Source: Desulfuromonadaceae bacterium
Lineage (GTDB): Bacteria; Desulfobacterota; Desulfuromonadia; Desulfuromonadales; JAHYIW01
Direction of reading: 5' to 3'
Assembly (NCBI GenBank): GCA_019429445.1
Contig: JAHYIW010000024.1
Coordinates: forward strand, 1 to 41,390
DNA: 41,390 bases
Below the pieces are notes generated by a model. The model made no database searches. It worked only from the letters and a program-made list of their open reading frames with translations, and was not told the DNA's origin. Positions 24,754-33,839 of the stretch are shown here, one piece after another. The stretch's first letter is position 1; the number at the start of each line of letters is the position of its first letter. The translations under genes and the position numbers were made by a program.

Positions 24754-25536
24754 TTACGAATATCCGATCAAGCGCAGATAATAATTAAAAAGCAGCCCCC
24801 CCCAGAGCAGAAAAACAAGGGTTGCGCAAACGATAAACGGCCCGAACGGCAATGCCAGCCGTGCGTTTTCGCGCTGCACCAGCATCAGCGGAACACCGAC
24901 CAGCGTGCCCAGCAGCGAAGCCAGAAAGATGATCGGCAGCACCGCCTTCCAGCCCATAAACGCACCGACCATCGCCAGTAATTTGATATCACCCCCCCCC
25001 ATCCCTTCGCGACCGGTCAACAGCTGGTAGCCGGTCGCAATCACAAACAGACTGCCGCCACCAAGCAGAATCCCCAACGCCGAATCAGACCAGGACAACC
25101 AGGGGATAAGGAACGAACAAAGAAAACCGACCACAATGCCAGGCAGACTGATCACGTCGGGAATGATCTGATGTTCCAGATCAATAAAAGCAATCACCAC
25201 CAGTGCTGCAGAAAAAAGCCAGAAAACCGGTGTCAACCAACTCATCCCGAAGCGGTCAAAAATCACCCAGAAAAGTAGCCCGTTAAGAAGTTCAATCGCA
25301 GGATAACGCAGCGAAATAGGGGTCTTACACGCACAACAACGTCCCCGCAACACCATGAAGCTGACCAGCGGCACATTCAGATACCACGGAATCCGGGCAC
25401 CGCACTGAGGACAACTTGACGGGGGGGAAACGATCGATTGCTTGCGCGGCAATCGATAAATACACACATTGAGAAAAGACCCGACCACCGCGCCGAGCAG
25501 CCCGGCAAAAACCGGAAGTATCCACGTTTGTTCCAC
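24754..25536 (-). CDS. pilD: Prepilin peptidase / N-methyltransferase
   Basis: A 260-aa polytopic inner-membrane aspartyl protease that cleaves and methylates type IV prepilins. The N-terminal cytoplasmic loop has the zinc cysteine pairs C42/C45 and C67 or C68/C70. Catalytic aspartates are D119 (AFIDLEHQIIPD) and D183 (GMGGGDIKL), with the 64-residue spacing of the family. It lies just upstream of the pil regulator. The coding strand has G runs of 9 nt (24992-25000, inside the catalytic GxGD motif) and 8 nt (24796-24803), which could make the gene slip-prone. Confidence 0.95.
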   Translation of the reverse strand: MEQTWILPVFAGLLGAVVGSFLNVCIYRLPRKQSIVSPPSSCPQCGARIPWYLNVPLVSFMVLRGRCCACKTPISLRYPAIELLNGLLFWVIFDRFGMSWLTPVFWLFSAALVVIAFIDLEHQIIPDVISLPGIVVGFLCSFLIPWLSWSDSALGILLGGGSLFVIATGYQLLTGREGMGGGDIKLLAMVGAFMGWKAVLPIIFLASLLGTLVGVPLMLVQRENARLALPFGPFIVCATLVFLLWGGLLFNYYLRLIGYS

Positions 25537-25553
25537 GTTATAAAGTCCTTTTC

Positions 25554-26825
25554 CTAGCGCGCTCCGAATCCAGTCACAACGGTCCGCATCGTTTTAATAA
25601 AAATCAGAAAATCGAGCCAGAACGAGAGATGTTTGATGTAGTACAGATCGAACTCAACCTTGCGTAGCGTCGCATCCTTATCTGCCGCATAACCGTGATT
25701 GACTTGCGCCCACCCGGTAATCCCCGGTTTGACCAGATGACGATAATCGTAATAAGGGATTTCTTTTTTAAATCTTTCGACAAACGCGGTCTGTTCAGGA
25801 CGCGGCCCGATCAGACTCATCTCACCGCGCAAAACATTCCAGAATTGTGGCAGTTCATCAATCCGAAAGATACGAATCATCTTCCCCACCGCAGTCACCC
25901 GATCGTCCTGGCGCTGCGCAAAAGCGCTACCGTGCTGTTCGGCGGAAGCCAGCATACTGCGAAACTTCACCAATTGAAACGGTTGCCCGGCCTGGCCGAC
26001 CCGCGTCTGCCAAAACAGCACCGGCCCGGCGGAATCGAGACGAATCGCCAGCGCGACACATATCAACAGCGGCAGCCAAAGCGGCACGGTGGTAACGATC
26101 AGCAGCACATCAACCACACGTTTCAATGCAGCGTGCAGCGCCGCACCATGCACCGCCCCCAGCAATCCCTCTGAAAAATGAGCCAGCGACGCACGCCCGG
26201 TTTCGTTTTCAAAAATAACGGCGGAATGATAGATCGGTATCCCTTTCAGCGCGCAGTCGGACAAAAAAAGACTCCACTTAAAAGGTAACTCGCGGTGCAG
26301 ATCGACCGCCACCCCATCAACCGGTTCGGCAAGTTCCGGGCGTTTTAGTAACTGCCACGCAAAACCGGGCAAGGCCATCAGCGCCTCCCCCTGTCCGCCT
26401 GGAATGACCGCCATCCGGCGCACCGCCCCACGACCACCGTTGCGGCAGCCAACCAGCAGAATCACCAGACTTAGCGGATAAATCACCGCGAGAAACGTAC
26501 GCGAATAATATAGACGCCAAAAAGTGACAATAAAGATGACACACAAAAAGGTCACGCTCAGACACAGCACCGCCCCCCCCCAGCCTCCCGAACGCGGCAA
26601 CAACTGCAATCGTGAAACAACCCCTGCCGCGACCAAAAACGCCGTGGCGCAAAGGATGACCAGCGGCCAGCCTCTTTCAAAATGCCAGAACAACCACGTA
26701 CCCCAGGTCGCGCGTGACGCCACCGGCAACGCCAGCACCAACCACGCCCCGGCCATCAACCACAACTGGCGCGAGGGCTGCCGAACAGAGCGGTTAAGCG
26801 CGTGTAACAGATCACCACTATTCAT
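25554..26825 (-). CDS. Initiating sugar transferase (WbaP/WcaJ-type, polyprenyl-phosphate)
   Basis: A 423-aa membrane protein. The N-terminal half has several hydrophobic segments (about 20-130), then a nucleotide-fold-like region. The C-terminal 200 residues are the bacterial sugar-transferase domain: LKRVVDVLLIVTTVPLWLPLL, QTRVGQAGQPFQLVKFRSM, RIDELPQFWNVLRGEMSLIG and PRPEQTAF. This family transfers a sugar-phosphate to undecaprenyl phosphate to start glycan repeat synthesis. It is the last gene of the polysaccharide locus, 17 bp before pilD. A 9-nt C run lies at 26573-26581. Confidence 0.9.
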   Translation of the reverse strand: MNSGDLLHALNRSVRQPSRQLWLMAGAWLVLALPVASRATWGTWLFWHFERGWPLVILCATAFLVAAGVVSRLQLLPRSGGWGGAVLCLSVTFLCVIFIVTFWRLYYSRTFLAVIYPLSLVILLVGCRNGGRGAVRRMAVIPGGQGEALMALPGFAWQLLKRPELAEPVDGVAVDLHRELPFKWSLFLSDCALKGIPIYHSAVIFENETGRASLAHFSEGLLGAVHGAALHAALKRVVDVLLIVTTVPLWLPLLICVALAIRLDSAGPVLFWQTRVGQAGQPFQLVKFRSMLASAEQHGSAFAQRQDDRVTAVGKMIRIFRIDELPQFWNVLRGEMSLIGPRPEQTAFVERFKKEIPYYDYRHLVKPGITGWAQVNHGYAADKDATLRKVEFDLYYIKHLSFWLDFLIFIKTMRTVVTGFGAR

Positions 26826-27717
26826 CGTTGTTCACCGTCGGGGTGTGCTGTGTCACCGGTCGACAGGCCCAGCGCCGCACTGCCCCCTGATAAAGCCGCC
26901 GCACCAGAAACGCCGGTAGCAGACGGCTTAAATACCGCCCGACCGGCACTGCCAACCGCCAACTAAAGCCATGCAGATAATAAATCGCCGTCCAATAAGC
27001 CCGCAACTCACTACCCGCCCGTGCCATTCCCCGTCGTGTATAAAAATCCGGCGAGGTGCGCAGGCAAACTACCGGAACCTCAAGATTTGCCATCCTCGCG
27101 CCCCGCCGCAGGCTAACAACCCACAGCGCCAGATCCTGATTATAGCGGCAGCGGTCGGGATAACTGCCGACGCGTTCAAAAAAACGCCGAGTGAAACACA
27201 CGGTACTGTGCGCCACGGGGTTTGCTCTGGTGATATAGTGACAAATCTCGTCATGGGTTTGGGGATAATTCTTTTTCCAGGCAACAGCAGCCGTCGCGTC
27301 ATATTCCCAAATTGCACCGCCGACCATATCCACATCAGGGTGCGTACGCAGAAAATCGGTCTGGCGCAAAAAGCGTTGCGGCAGGCAGAGGTCATCGGCA
27401 TCAAGGCGAAAGATATAGACTTCATTCTCCAGTACCGCAAGCAGGCGATTCAGTGTTTTACTCAAACCAATATTCATCGAATTGCTGACAATCCGGTAAA
27501 AAATTTCAGCCTGTGTCGCGACCCATTCTTCCACATCCGCCGCCAGCGGACCATCCACCCCCAGATAGATACGGATTTCGCCGGGGTAATCCTGCTTCAG
27601 GATCGATTCAATCGCCGCTGCGAACCACGCCAGACGGTCACCGCCATAGACCGAGATCAGCACCGCGACCGGTTCAGCTACGTCACCATCAGCACCGACC
27701 GACAGCGCCTGCCTCAC
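26818..27717 (-). CDS. Family 2 glycosyltransferase
   Basis: A 299-aa GT-A glycosyltransferase. VAVLISVYGGDRLAWFAAAIESIL is the nucleotide-sugar N-terminus, VYIFRLDADDLCLPQRF (about 100-116) holds the metal-binding D-x-D, and AVAWKKNYPQTHDEICHYITRANP leads to the acceptor region. The GTG start overlaps the radical SAM gene's stop (GTGA), and the stop overlaps the sugar transferase start by 8 bp. The donor sugar cannot be told from sequence. Confidence 0.88.
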   Translation of the reverse strand: MRQALSVGADGDVAEPVAVLISVYGGDRLAWFAAAIESILKQDYPGEIRIYLGVDGPLAADVEEWVATQAEIFYRIVSNSMNIGLSKTLNRLLAVLENEVYIFRLDADDLCLPQRFLRQTDFLRTHPDVDMVGGAIWEYDATAAVAWKKNYPQTHDEICHYITRANPVAHSTVCFTRRFFERVGSYPDRCRYNQDLALWVVSLRRGARMANLEVPVVCLRTSPDFYTRRGMARAGSELRAYWTAIYYLHGFSWRLAVPVGRYLSRLLPAFLVRRLYQGAVRRWACRPVTQHTPTVNNDE

Positions 27718-29132
27718 CTATCCCCCTCCGTATTATGGCGATTGAACCGCGTCCGCAACAAGCGACCCAGGTTGTGCCCTGCCTTACGGGCGAACCGGCG
27801 CACGCCCATCCGGCGCAGATGCCCCCACAGAATGCGCGGTTGCAGATTAAATCGCAGTTCCAGCTGTTGTTTAAGCCGCAACTTCTCGGGGTAGGTCATG
27901 ATCTCGTTGTGCGGCAGGATCAACTGCTGCCAACGGCAAAAAATCAACTCCGGATGCGACTCCAGCACCTCATACAGCTCCGCCCCCGGCAACCCCACAA
28001 ACGCCGCCCAATAGACCCAGTCCGGTTTCAGCTCAAAGACCAGATCAATGGTCTGCTGCAATTCGGCGCGGGTTTCACCGGGGAGCCCCAGCATCACCGA
28101 AAACCCGACCTTCACCCCGGCGGCCCGACACAGTTCCACCGCCGTACGCACCTCGGCAACCGTCGTCCCCTTGTTGAGTCGTCTGAGCACGTCATCGGAA
28201 CCGGATTCAACGCCAAACCACATTGAGCTCAGACCGGCGGCGGCCATCGCCTGCACCAGTTCCGGGGTCAGATTATTCACCCGCGACTCACACCCCCACT
28301 CAAAATTAAGCCCCTCGGAACGAACCAGAGAACAAAACTCCATCACCCGCTTCACATCAAGGGTAAAGTGATCTTCACGAAAATAAATCGCGGTGGCATC
28401 CGTCGCCGTCACGGCATGGCGCACCTGCTCAATCATCCGCTGCGGACTCATCGCCCGGTAACTATTTGACCAGACGTGCTTGTTTGAACAAAAGGTACAC
28501 TTGAAAGGACAACCGCGCGAGGTATTAAGCACCTCGACCCGGTCAGCGCCAAACTCGGCATAGCTGCGATCATAGCGCTCAAGCTCAAGCAGATCATAGG
28601 GAAGCAGTGGCACGCTGTCCATGGCGATCCACGGGCGGCGGTCGTTGCTGACATAGTTACCGGTGCGCTCATCACGAAACGTCAACCCTGCCACCGACTC
28701 AAAACGTCGCTCACCGGCCAGCTCCCGCAGCAGCGCCACTAAGGTCTCCTCCCCCTCCCCGCGCACGGCAAAAGGTGCCGGAATCTGCTGCAACACCTGA
28801 TTGCAACCAGCTGTCACCTCCGGCCCGCCAACCACCACCGGAATGTCCAATGCGGTCAACTGTGCAAAAATCAGCGCAGCAGTAGGCACCGTCGCCAGGT
28901 TGATTGAGAGGCCGATGACATCGGCCTGCCAGTCGCGCACCTGCGCCGCAACCCAGGCCGCCCCCCGCTGCTCCAGGTGGTCATCAATAATAACTACATC
29001 GCACCCGGCCTCACGCAGACAACCAGCAAGCACCAGCAGACCAAGCGGCACGGTGGCGCGCATACGTCCGAGGGGGAAATCAGCGGGAACATCGGGACGG
29101 ATCAAGGCGATTTTTTTATTAAGCGGATTCAT
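27714..29132 (-). CDS. B12-binding-domain radical SAM protein
   Basis: A 472-aa protein with an N-terminal cobalamin-binding-like Rossmann domain (about 8-135, PLGLLVLAGCLREAGCDVVIIDD; GLSINLATVP; VVVGGPEVT) and a radical SAM barrel. The cluster motif is C208-x3-C212-x2-C215 (SRGCPFKCTFCSN). The classic DxHxxG cobalamin ligand is not exact. Such proteins often catalyse methylation or other radical chemistry, including on lipids and sugars. Within a polysaccharide locus it may modify a sugar or the lipid carrier. The start is uncertain: an ATG six codons earlier is also in frame. Confidence 0.88.
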   Translation of the reverse strand: MNPLNKKIALIRPDVPADFPLGRMRATVPLGLLVLAGCLREAGCDVVIIDDHLEQRGAAWVAAQVRDWQADVIGLSINLATVPTAALIFAQLTALDIPVVVGGPEVTAGCNQVLQQIPAPFAVRGEGEETLVALLRELAGERRFESVAGLTFRDERTGNYVSNDRRPWIAMDSVPLLPYDLLELERYDRSYAEFGADRVEVLNTSRGCPFKCTFCSNKHVWSNSYRAMSPQRMIEQVRHAVTATDATAIYFREDHFTLDVKRVMEFCSLVRSEGLNFEWGCESRVNNLTPELVQAMAAAGLSSMWFGVESGSDDVLRRLNKGTTVAEVRTAVELCRAAGVKVGFSVMLGLPGETRAELQQTIDLVFELKPDWVYWAAFVGLPGAELYEVLESHPELIFCRWQQLILPHNEIMTYPEKLRLKQQLELRFNLQPRILWGHLRRMGVRRFARKAGHNLGRLLRTRFNRHNTEGDR

Positions 29133-29181
29133 TATTCCCGTCATCAAGCTGAGAAACAATCTTTTGGCCAGCAGTCCTCAT

Positions 29182-30096
29182 TCATCGAGAACAAAGAGCG
29201 CGCAAACGAATCAGTAAAACCGGATGCAGCAGACACACACCCAGCATCAACGCGACCTTCAATTCAAAGCGCGAACGCAGCGACTTCATATAGTATTTGC
29301 TGCCATCTGTCTTGAGTCCAACCGTGACCGCCTGGGCCGCGAGAAACTGGCATTGCTTGCGATAACGCAATGTTCTCAGCTCAGGACTGAGCGTCTGCTC
29401 AATCAAAACCCGGTGTTTTGAATTCAGCAATGCGATGGCCTCTTCATATTTTTTTATGTCGGACGAAATGCGCAAACGTCGGTTCAGTGAGCGGTAGGCA
29501 ATCGAAAGCGGCTGAGCAACAATTCCGACCCGTGCGCCAACCTGCACCAGTCGTATCCACAGGTCATATTCTTCTCGGGCACGAAAATTCAGATCAAACC
29601 CGCCAACCGACAAAAACACCGTGCGGCGGATCATCGCACTGATTGTTCCACCAATAAAATTTTCAATACAGATCGCCTGCCGTAAGTTCTGCGGCAGACG
29701 CGCATTGGTCAGGTAATGAATGTTCGTCCCCTCATAAACAATCTCAATTTTTGAGAAACACACATCCAGCGACTGAGCCTCAACCAACTGCAGCTGCTGT
29801 GCTATTTTGTCTGCACGCCACTCATCGTCATCATCCAGAAAAGCCACAAATTCACAGCGGGCAACCTGAACACCATAATTGCGTGACGCGCTTGCTCCGG
29901 CAGTATTCTGCCGGCAATACCGCAATTGATCCTGCTGAAAAGAGTGCACCAGATCGCGCGTCACATCACAGGCGGCATCATCAACAACGATGATTTCATC
30001 GACCGGCACCGACTGCTTCAGCACACTCGCAATTGCCCGTTTCAGCAACTCCGGTCGCTTATGCGTCGGAATGATCGCAGCGACAGTCATGGCCAT
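29182..30096 (-). CDS. Family 2 glycosyltransferase
   Basis: A 304-aa GT-A enzyme. AAIIPTHKRPELLKRAIASVLKQ at the start, VDEIIVVDDAACDVT and CEFVAFLDDDDEW (about 85-98) show the nucleotide and metal sites; REEYDLWIRLVQVGARVGIV is the usual acceptor-side helix. A hydrophobic patch near the C-terminus (VALMLGVCLLHPVLLIRL) suggests membrane association. It lies 11 bp after the preceding glycosyltransferase and 49 bp before the radical SAM gene. Confidence 0.88.
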   Translation of the reverse strand: MAMTVAAIIPTHKRPELLKRAIASVLKQSVPVDEIIVVDDAACDVTRDLVHSFQQDQLRYCRQNTAGASASRNYGVQVARCEFVAFLDDDDEWRADKIAQQLQLVEAQSLDVCFSKIEIVYEGTNIHYLTNARLPQNLRQAICIENFIGGTISAMIRRTVFLSVGGFDLNFRAREEYDLWIRLVQVGARVGIVAQPLSIAYRSLNRRLRISSDIKKYEEAIALLNSKHRVLIEQTLSPELRTLRYRKQCQFLAAQAVTVGLKTDGSKYYMKSLRSRFELKVALMLGVCLLHPVLLIRLRALCSR

Positions 30097-30107
30097 CGGT
30101 TGGCACC

Positions 30108-31001
30108 CTATACCCTTTCAACTTTCTTCAAAGACAACAGCAACAGCGCTTTTTCGCCGTGCACGATGACTCGTAGCACGTAGCGTAAACCGATCGCAAT
30201 ACTTCTTTCTCTCAGCGTAAAATTCTTGTTGAAGAGCACTTTTCCTATCGAACGGAGCGGAGGCAAAAACCCCGACAGTACATCAACCAGTCTGGCCGCA
30301 AAAGGTGCATCGGCATTCAACTGGAACTGACCACCAACTTCGCGACGGCTCTTTTGTACTACCGCAGCAAAACTGGCGCGCGGTGGATGGTGAACAACAC
30401 AGTCGTCGCAGTAGATAATTTTACTTCCCGCCCGCTGAGCCCGCAGTCCCCATTCGGCGTCACCGCCAGACATCAGACCTTCGTCGAACTCCCCCACCAG
30501 ATCAAAAACTGACCGTCTGGCGATCATATTCGCCGTCGCCGCCATGCCCTGCTCCTTGACATAATCTTGCTGACGAAACCCAAAGACTTTTTCGTACATC
30601 TGAACCGCTGAAAGCGCCTGGTCGGTCGGCAACATCAGCTCTACCTTGCCACCAATCCTGGTCACCTCCTGATGTTCCTCCAAACAACGCAATACGCTGG
30701 CCAGCCAGTCGGGTCGGGGTTGGCAATCGGCATCAGTAAAGGCCAGAATGTCCCCTTTAGAAGCACTCACCCCCCGATTACGGGCCGCATAAGAGCCTGG
30801 TCTGACTTCAGTCAACAACGTGGCGTTAACAGGAAACGCATAACCGGGCGGGAGCACATCCGCAGGGTCATTATTCACCACAATAATCTCAAACCTGTCA
30901 GGCGATAACGTTTGCCCGCGCAGGGCATCAAGACACAACGCCAACCTTGCCCAATCGCGGTACGTTGGAATAATGACCGACATGACCAAATTTTTGTTCA
31001 T
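30108..31001 (-). CDS. Family 2 glycosyltransferase
   Basis: A 297-aa GT-A enzyme. SVIIPTYRDWARLALCLDAL, FEIIVVNNDPADV and GDILAFTDADCQPRPDW (about 90-106) give the donor and metal motifs. The later SGGDAEWGLRAQRAGSKIIY segment is typical of the GT2 acceptor region. It also has features of the mycofactocin- or succinoglycan-type GT2 family, but this cannot be settled. It follows the fucosyltransferase-like gene by 37 bp. Confidence 0.88.
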   Translation of the reverse strand: MNKNLVMSVIIPTYRDWARLALCLDALRGQTLSPDRFEIIVVNNDPADVLPPGYAFPVNATLLTEVRPGSYAARNRGVSASKGDILAFTDADCQPRPDWLASVLRCLEEHQEVTRIGGKVELMLPTDQALSAVQMYEKVFGFRQQDYVKEQGMAATANMIARRSVFDLVGEFDEGLMSGGDAEWGLRAQRAGSKIIYCDDCVVHHPPRASFAAVVQKSRREVGGQFQLNADAPFAARLVDVLSGFLPPLRSIGKVLFNKNFTLRERSIAIGLRYVLRVIVHGEKALLLLSLKKVERV

Positions 31002-31038
31002 GTGTTAACTGTCTCATGATTAAACAAAGAGGACGGCT

Positions 31039-31995
31039 TCAAAGGATACTTGTTTTTTTGGAAACACTCAAACTGGCAACCGGCTGCAATCCTTTATCAA
31101 TTCTGCGCAATATCTTGCCATTCAAATTGTAAATATAAGATTGATCTAAATTTAAAATTACGGCTCGTTTTAATGAAATTAAATTTGAATAACTGCTTCT
31201 TGATAAACCAATAAAGCGTTCGGCATTACAGCATATTTCAAAATTTATCGCGGCGTTGATTTCATATTCGAAATCCGGGTTGTAAAAGTAGCACGGTTCA
31301 AAACCTGCTTTCAGTAATTGATCGAATATGTCTTCATGGTTTTGTCCTGATGTAAAAAAGAGCGTCCCATCAACACCAAACTCTGAAACCAGCATAAGTA
31401 TTTTATCAAGAGGCACCAGAACATCTTCATCTTTTTCAGCCACCTTATCTTTAGCATACTGCACCCAATCAGATTCTGTTCGCACCTGGAGCGCCGTATA
31501 TGGTCGATTCTTAAAATATTTATCTACGATCCGCTCATACCTTGAATTTAACCTTAGGGCACTCAGAACTCTTAGTGTTGTTGAGTCTCGACTGATACCG
31601 AAACGTTCACGCTCTTCCCTTAACTTAAGTTCTGAATAGTCCCAAAGATCAATGTTGTTTTCTACTGTTAATTCCTTTATTTTTTTATCTTCAACTAGAT
31701 TTTTGGGGATGATTATTTGTTTACCATGATTGTGTTTTTCCATCTCATTGTTGAAAAAATCGATATCATAAATATCCGAAAAAAGGATTCTTTTTTTCCA
31801 ACCAAAAAAAGGCTCAATGATCTTAGCTTCATTATTTAATGCAATATCACATGCGCTAACAAGACAATGGAGCTTGTTGCACAGCCCTCCCTTCAGGGTA
31901 ATACTTAAATTCTTCCCTTTATAATCAGTTATTTTTTGAGGCCTCGTGAGTAGAAATCGAGACAATATTTTATTTAATTTTCTTCTGCCGTTCAC
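31039..31995 (-). CDS. Putative fucosyltransferase-like glycosyltransferase
   Basis: A protein of about 318 aa. ITLKGGLCNKLHCLVSACDIA resembles the GGLGNQ donor-site motif of fucosyltransferases, and TALQVRTESDWVQYAKD resembles their H/RxRxxD region. The GT-B fold is inferred. The GTG start at 31995 has AAGG 6 nt upstream; the longest frame begins 72 bp earlier inside the upstream gene. The coding sequence is far richer in A/T than its neighbours, which points to separate acquisition. Another GT-B activity is possible. Confidence 0.6.
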   Translation of the reverse strand: MNGRRKLNKILSRFLLTRPQKITDYKGKNLSITLKGGLCNKLHCLVSACDIALNNEAKIIEPFFGWKKRILFSDIYDIDFFNNEMEKHNHGKQIIIPKNLVEDKKIKELTVENNIDLWDYSELKLREERERFGISRDSTTLRVLSALRLNSRYERIVDKYFKNRPYTALQVRTESDWVQYAKDKVAEKDEDVLVPLDKILMLVSEFGVDGTLFFTSGQNHEDIFDQLLKAGFEPCYFYNPDFEYEINAAINFEICCNAERFIGLSRSSYSNLISLKRAVILNLDQSYIYNLNGKILRRIDKGLQPVASLSVSKKTSIL

Positions 31996-32030
31996 AAAAA
32001 ACCTTGATAACAAAACAAGACTTAAACCGT

Positions 32031-33002
32031 TCAGTTGGCCAGAACATCCTTCAACGCGCTTTTCCACCCGCTAAAACAGCGATAACCGCCGCGCCCCCAG
32101 AACATCAACACCGGCACAATCCGCCGCCATCTGCTCATAGCAAGAATCCGGCAGCGCGCCGTGATGCGCTCGACCTTGTGTGCCTGGTGAGCGATTGCCT
32201 CGTCGATGTCGGTGGCGGTAGTGCACCCGAGTTGAATCAAGGCTTCGCGCTCTGCACACAACCATTCGTACAACACACGACTCTGCGCTACCGAGAGAAA
32301 CGTTCTGTTTTTAAGCGCACCGGCCTTAAAATGCCGGGCATCGGTCACAAAATCGACATTCAAACTGTCCGCAGCGGTCGCATTCACACCATGACGACGA
32401 TAGCGGGCCAACACCTCATACAGGATGCGTTTTTTATTCAGTACCTGCGCACAACCGTGCAACCACGCATCATGCGCCAGCCCGTCCACTCCCGGAACCG
32501 GCAGGCAACGCCGTAAAAACGATCCGCGCACCGCCGTCGCCATGCCGACAACAAATTTTTCATGCAGATCAAACTGGCCCTGCATCCGCTCAATTTTAGT
32601 CTGACCAATCGGCGTCAAGTCGGCTTTGCAGTATTCCAGATCATGAATCAGAAGTTGCGTCTGCGGCTCTGCGGAAAAACAGTGCATCATCCTTTCAATC
32701 TTATCCGGCAGCCAGACATCGTCCTGGTCGCTGATAAACACGATATCACCGGTGCATCCCCCGAGAGCACGGGAAAAATTCTGCGCATAGCCGAGGTTTG
32801 CCTCGTTAGTCCAAAACCGTACCTCAAACGGTGCTGCTTCAGCAAATTTTTCGACAATTGAAGCCGTCGCATCGGTTGACCCGTCATCACAAATGACCAG
32901 TTCGTCAGGAGTCTGCGTCTGGGTCAGAAAACTCTGTAACTGTTCAGGAAGATATTGTCCACCATTAAAGGTGGCCAAGGCTATCGAGACGCGTTCTTTC
33001 AT
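32031..33002 (-). CDS. Family 2 glycosyltransferase (rhamnosyltransferase-like)
   Basis: A 323-aa GT-A enzyme. VSIALATFNGGQYLPEQLQSFL, ELVICDDGSTDAT and CTGDIVFISDQDDVWLPDKI (about 84-103) are very typical of the rhamnosyltransferase branch of GT2. LAHDAWLHGCAQVL and YEVLARYRRHGVN follow in order. Transfer of rhamnose or another 6-deoxysugar is a guess. Its 3' end overlaps the longest frame of the fucosyltransferase-like gene. Confidence 0.88.
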   Translation of the reverse strand: MKERVSIALATFNGGQYLPEQLQSFLTQTQTPDELVICDDGSTDATASIVEKFAEAAPFEVRFWTNEANLGYAQNFSRALGGCTGDIVFISDQDDVWLPDKIERMMHCFSAEPQTQLLIHDLEYCKADLTPIGQTKIERMQGQFDLHEKFVVGMATAVRGSFLRRCLPVPGVDGLAHDAWLHGCAQVLNKKRILYEVLARYRRHGVNATAADSLNVDFVTDARHFKAGALKNRTFLSVAQSRVLYEWLCAEREALIQLGCTTATDIDEAIAHQAHKVERITARCRILAMSRWRRIVPVLMFWGRGGYRCFSGWKSALKDVLAN

Positions 33003-33045
33003 CGCACCCTGTCTTGAACCGCACTTTCATTGTGATGTGATGCCT

Positions 33046-33756
33046 TCATTTATTTTCCTGAGCCTTTGTAATCACGACAAGCCCATGACTAATGACCATA
33101 TTTTCAAATTTAGACCTTCTTTGCCGGGAGAATTTGGTCACATCGAGTGCGCCTTGTTCATCAACCAATTGTTTCACAAAACCAACCATGCCAAAGTTAT
33201 GACCGCGCATGGGAAATTTAAACCCGATCCTCCTCATCAGCTTGACAATAAAAGAATGCTGGTTTGGGGTCAAAGGAGCATATCTGTCTAAATCCAAACT
33301 TTTTCCATCAATCCACCTGTCCCAATACCCGGTCCCCCAATCTTCGATGACATAACAACCGCCGGGAACGAGATGATGATCAAAAAGGTGCCAGAATGCC
33401 GTTTTCGTCAGATTACCGACATGTGACGCATCATCAATAATGATATCGAAACCAGCAGGAGCGACCTTGGTTGCAACCTCTGTCAAAAAATGAGTATCCG
33501 CTTGTGATCCTTCAAAGACGTTAATGCGCTCAGAAGGAGTAAAATCCTTTGGCACGTTGATGTCGATACCGGTCACTGTGGCAGCAGGAAAGTAATCACG
33601 CCACAGCTCCAAAGAGCCCCCCTTTTTGACGCCTAATTCAAGTAAGTTAAATTTCTTGTCGAACCAGGGTGCAAAAAACTTGTCGTAGTGCTCAAGATAA
33701 CGGCTTTCAATTTTATCCGTATCGTATTGGCTTAAATCCAGCTGCAAACTTCTCAT
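33046..33756 (-). CDS. SAM-dependent methyltransferase (macrocin O-methyltransferase-like)
   Basis: A 236-aa class I methyltransferase. YDTDKIESRYLEHYDKFFAP and NLLELGVKKGGSLELWRDYF form the SAM-binding start, VTGIDINVPKDF the ribose-binding acidic strand, and FDIIIDDASHVGNLT the metal/active-site stretch known from sugar O-methyltransferases of macrolide pathways. In this locus it most likely methylates a sugar hydroxyl of the glycan. The coordinates leave an 83-bp gap to the CmcI-like gene upstream, in which I see nothing. Confidence 0.82.
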   Translation of the reverse strand: MRSLQLDLSQYDTDKIESRYLEHYDKFFAPWFDKKFNLLELGVKKGGSLELWRDYFPAATVTGIDINVPKDFTPSERINVFEGSQADTHFLTEVATKVAPAGFDIIIDDASHVGNLTKTAFWHLFDHHLVPGGCYVIEDWGTGYWDRWIDGKSLDLDRYAPLTPNQHSFIVKLMRRIGFKFPMRGHNFGMVGFVKQLVDEQGALDVTKFSRQRRSKFENMVISHGLVVITKAQENK

Positions 33757-33839
33757 CGTAACTCACTTCCATTGAGATTAACTTGGGATTCCAATACATA
33801 TCCAGGTAACCGGCCCGCAAAGAAGCCCATTGAACCTCA

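Noticed and set aside
26971-27894. 307-codon plus-strand frame over a glycosyltransferase and the radical SAM gene
   Set aside because: It lies antisense to clear genes and its composition reflects their codon use.
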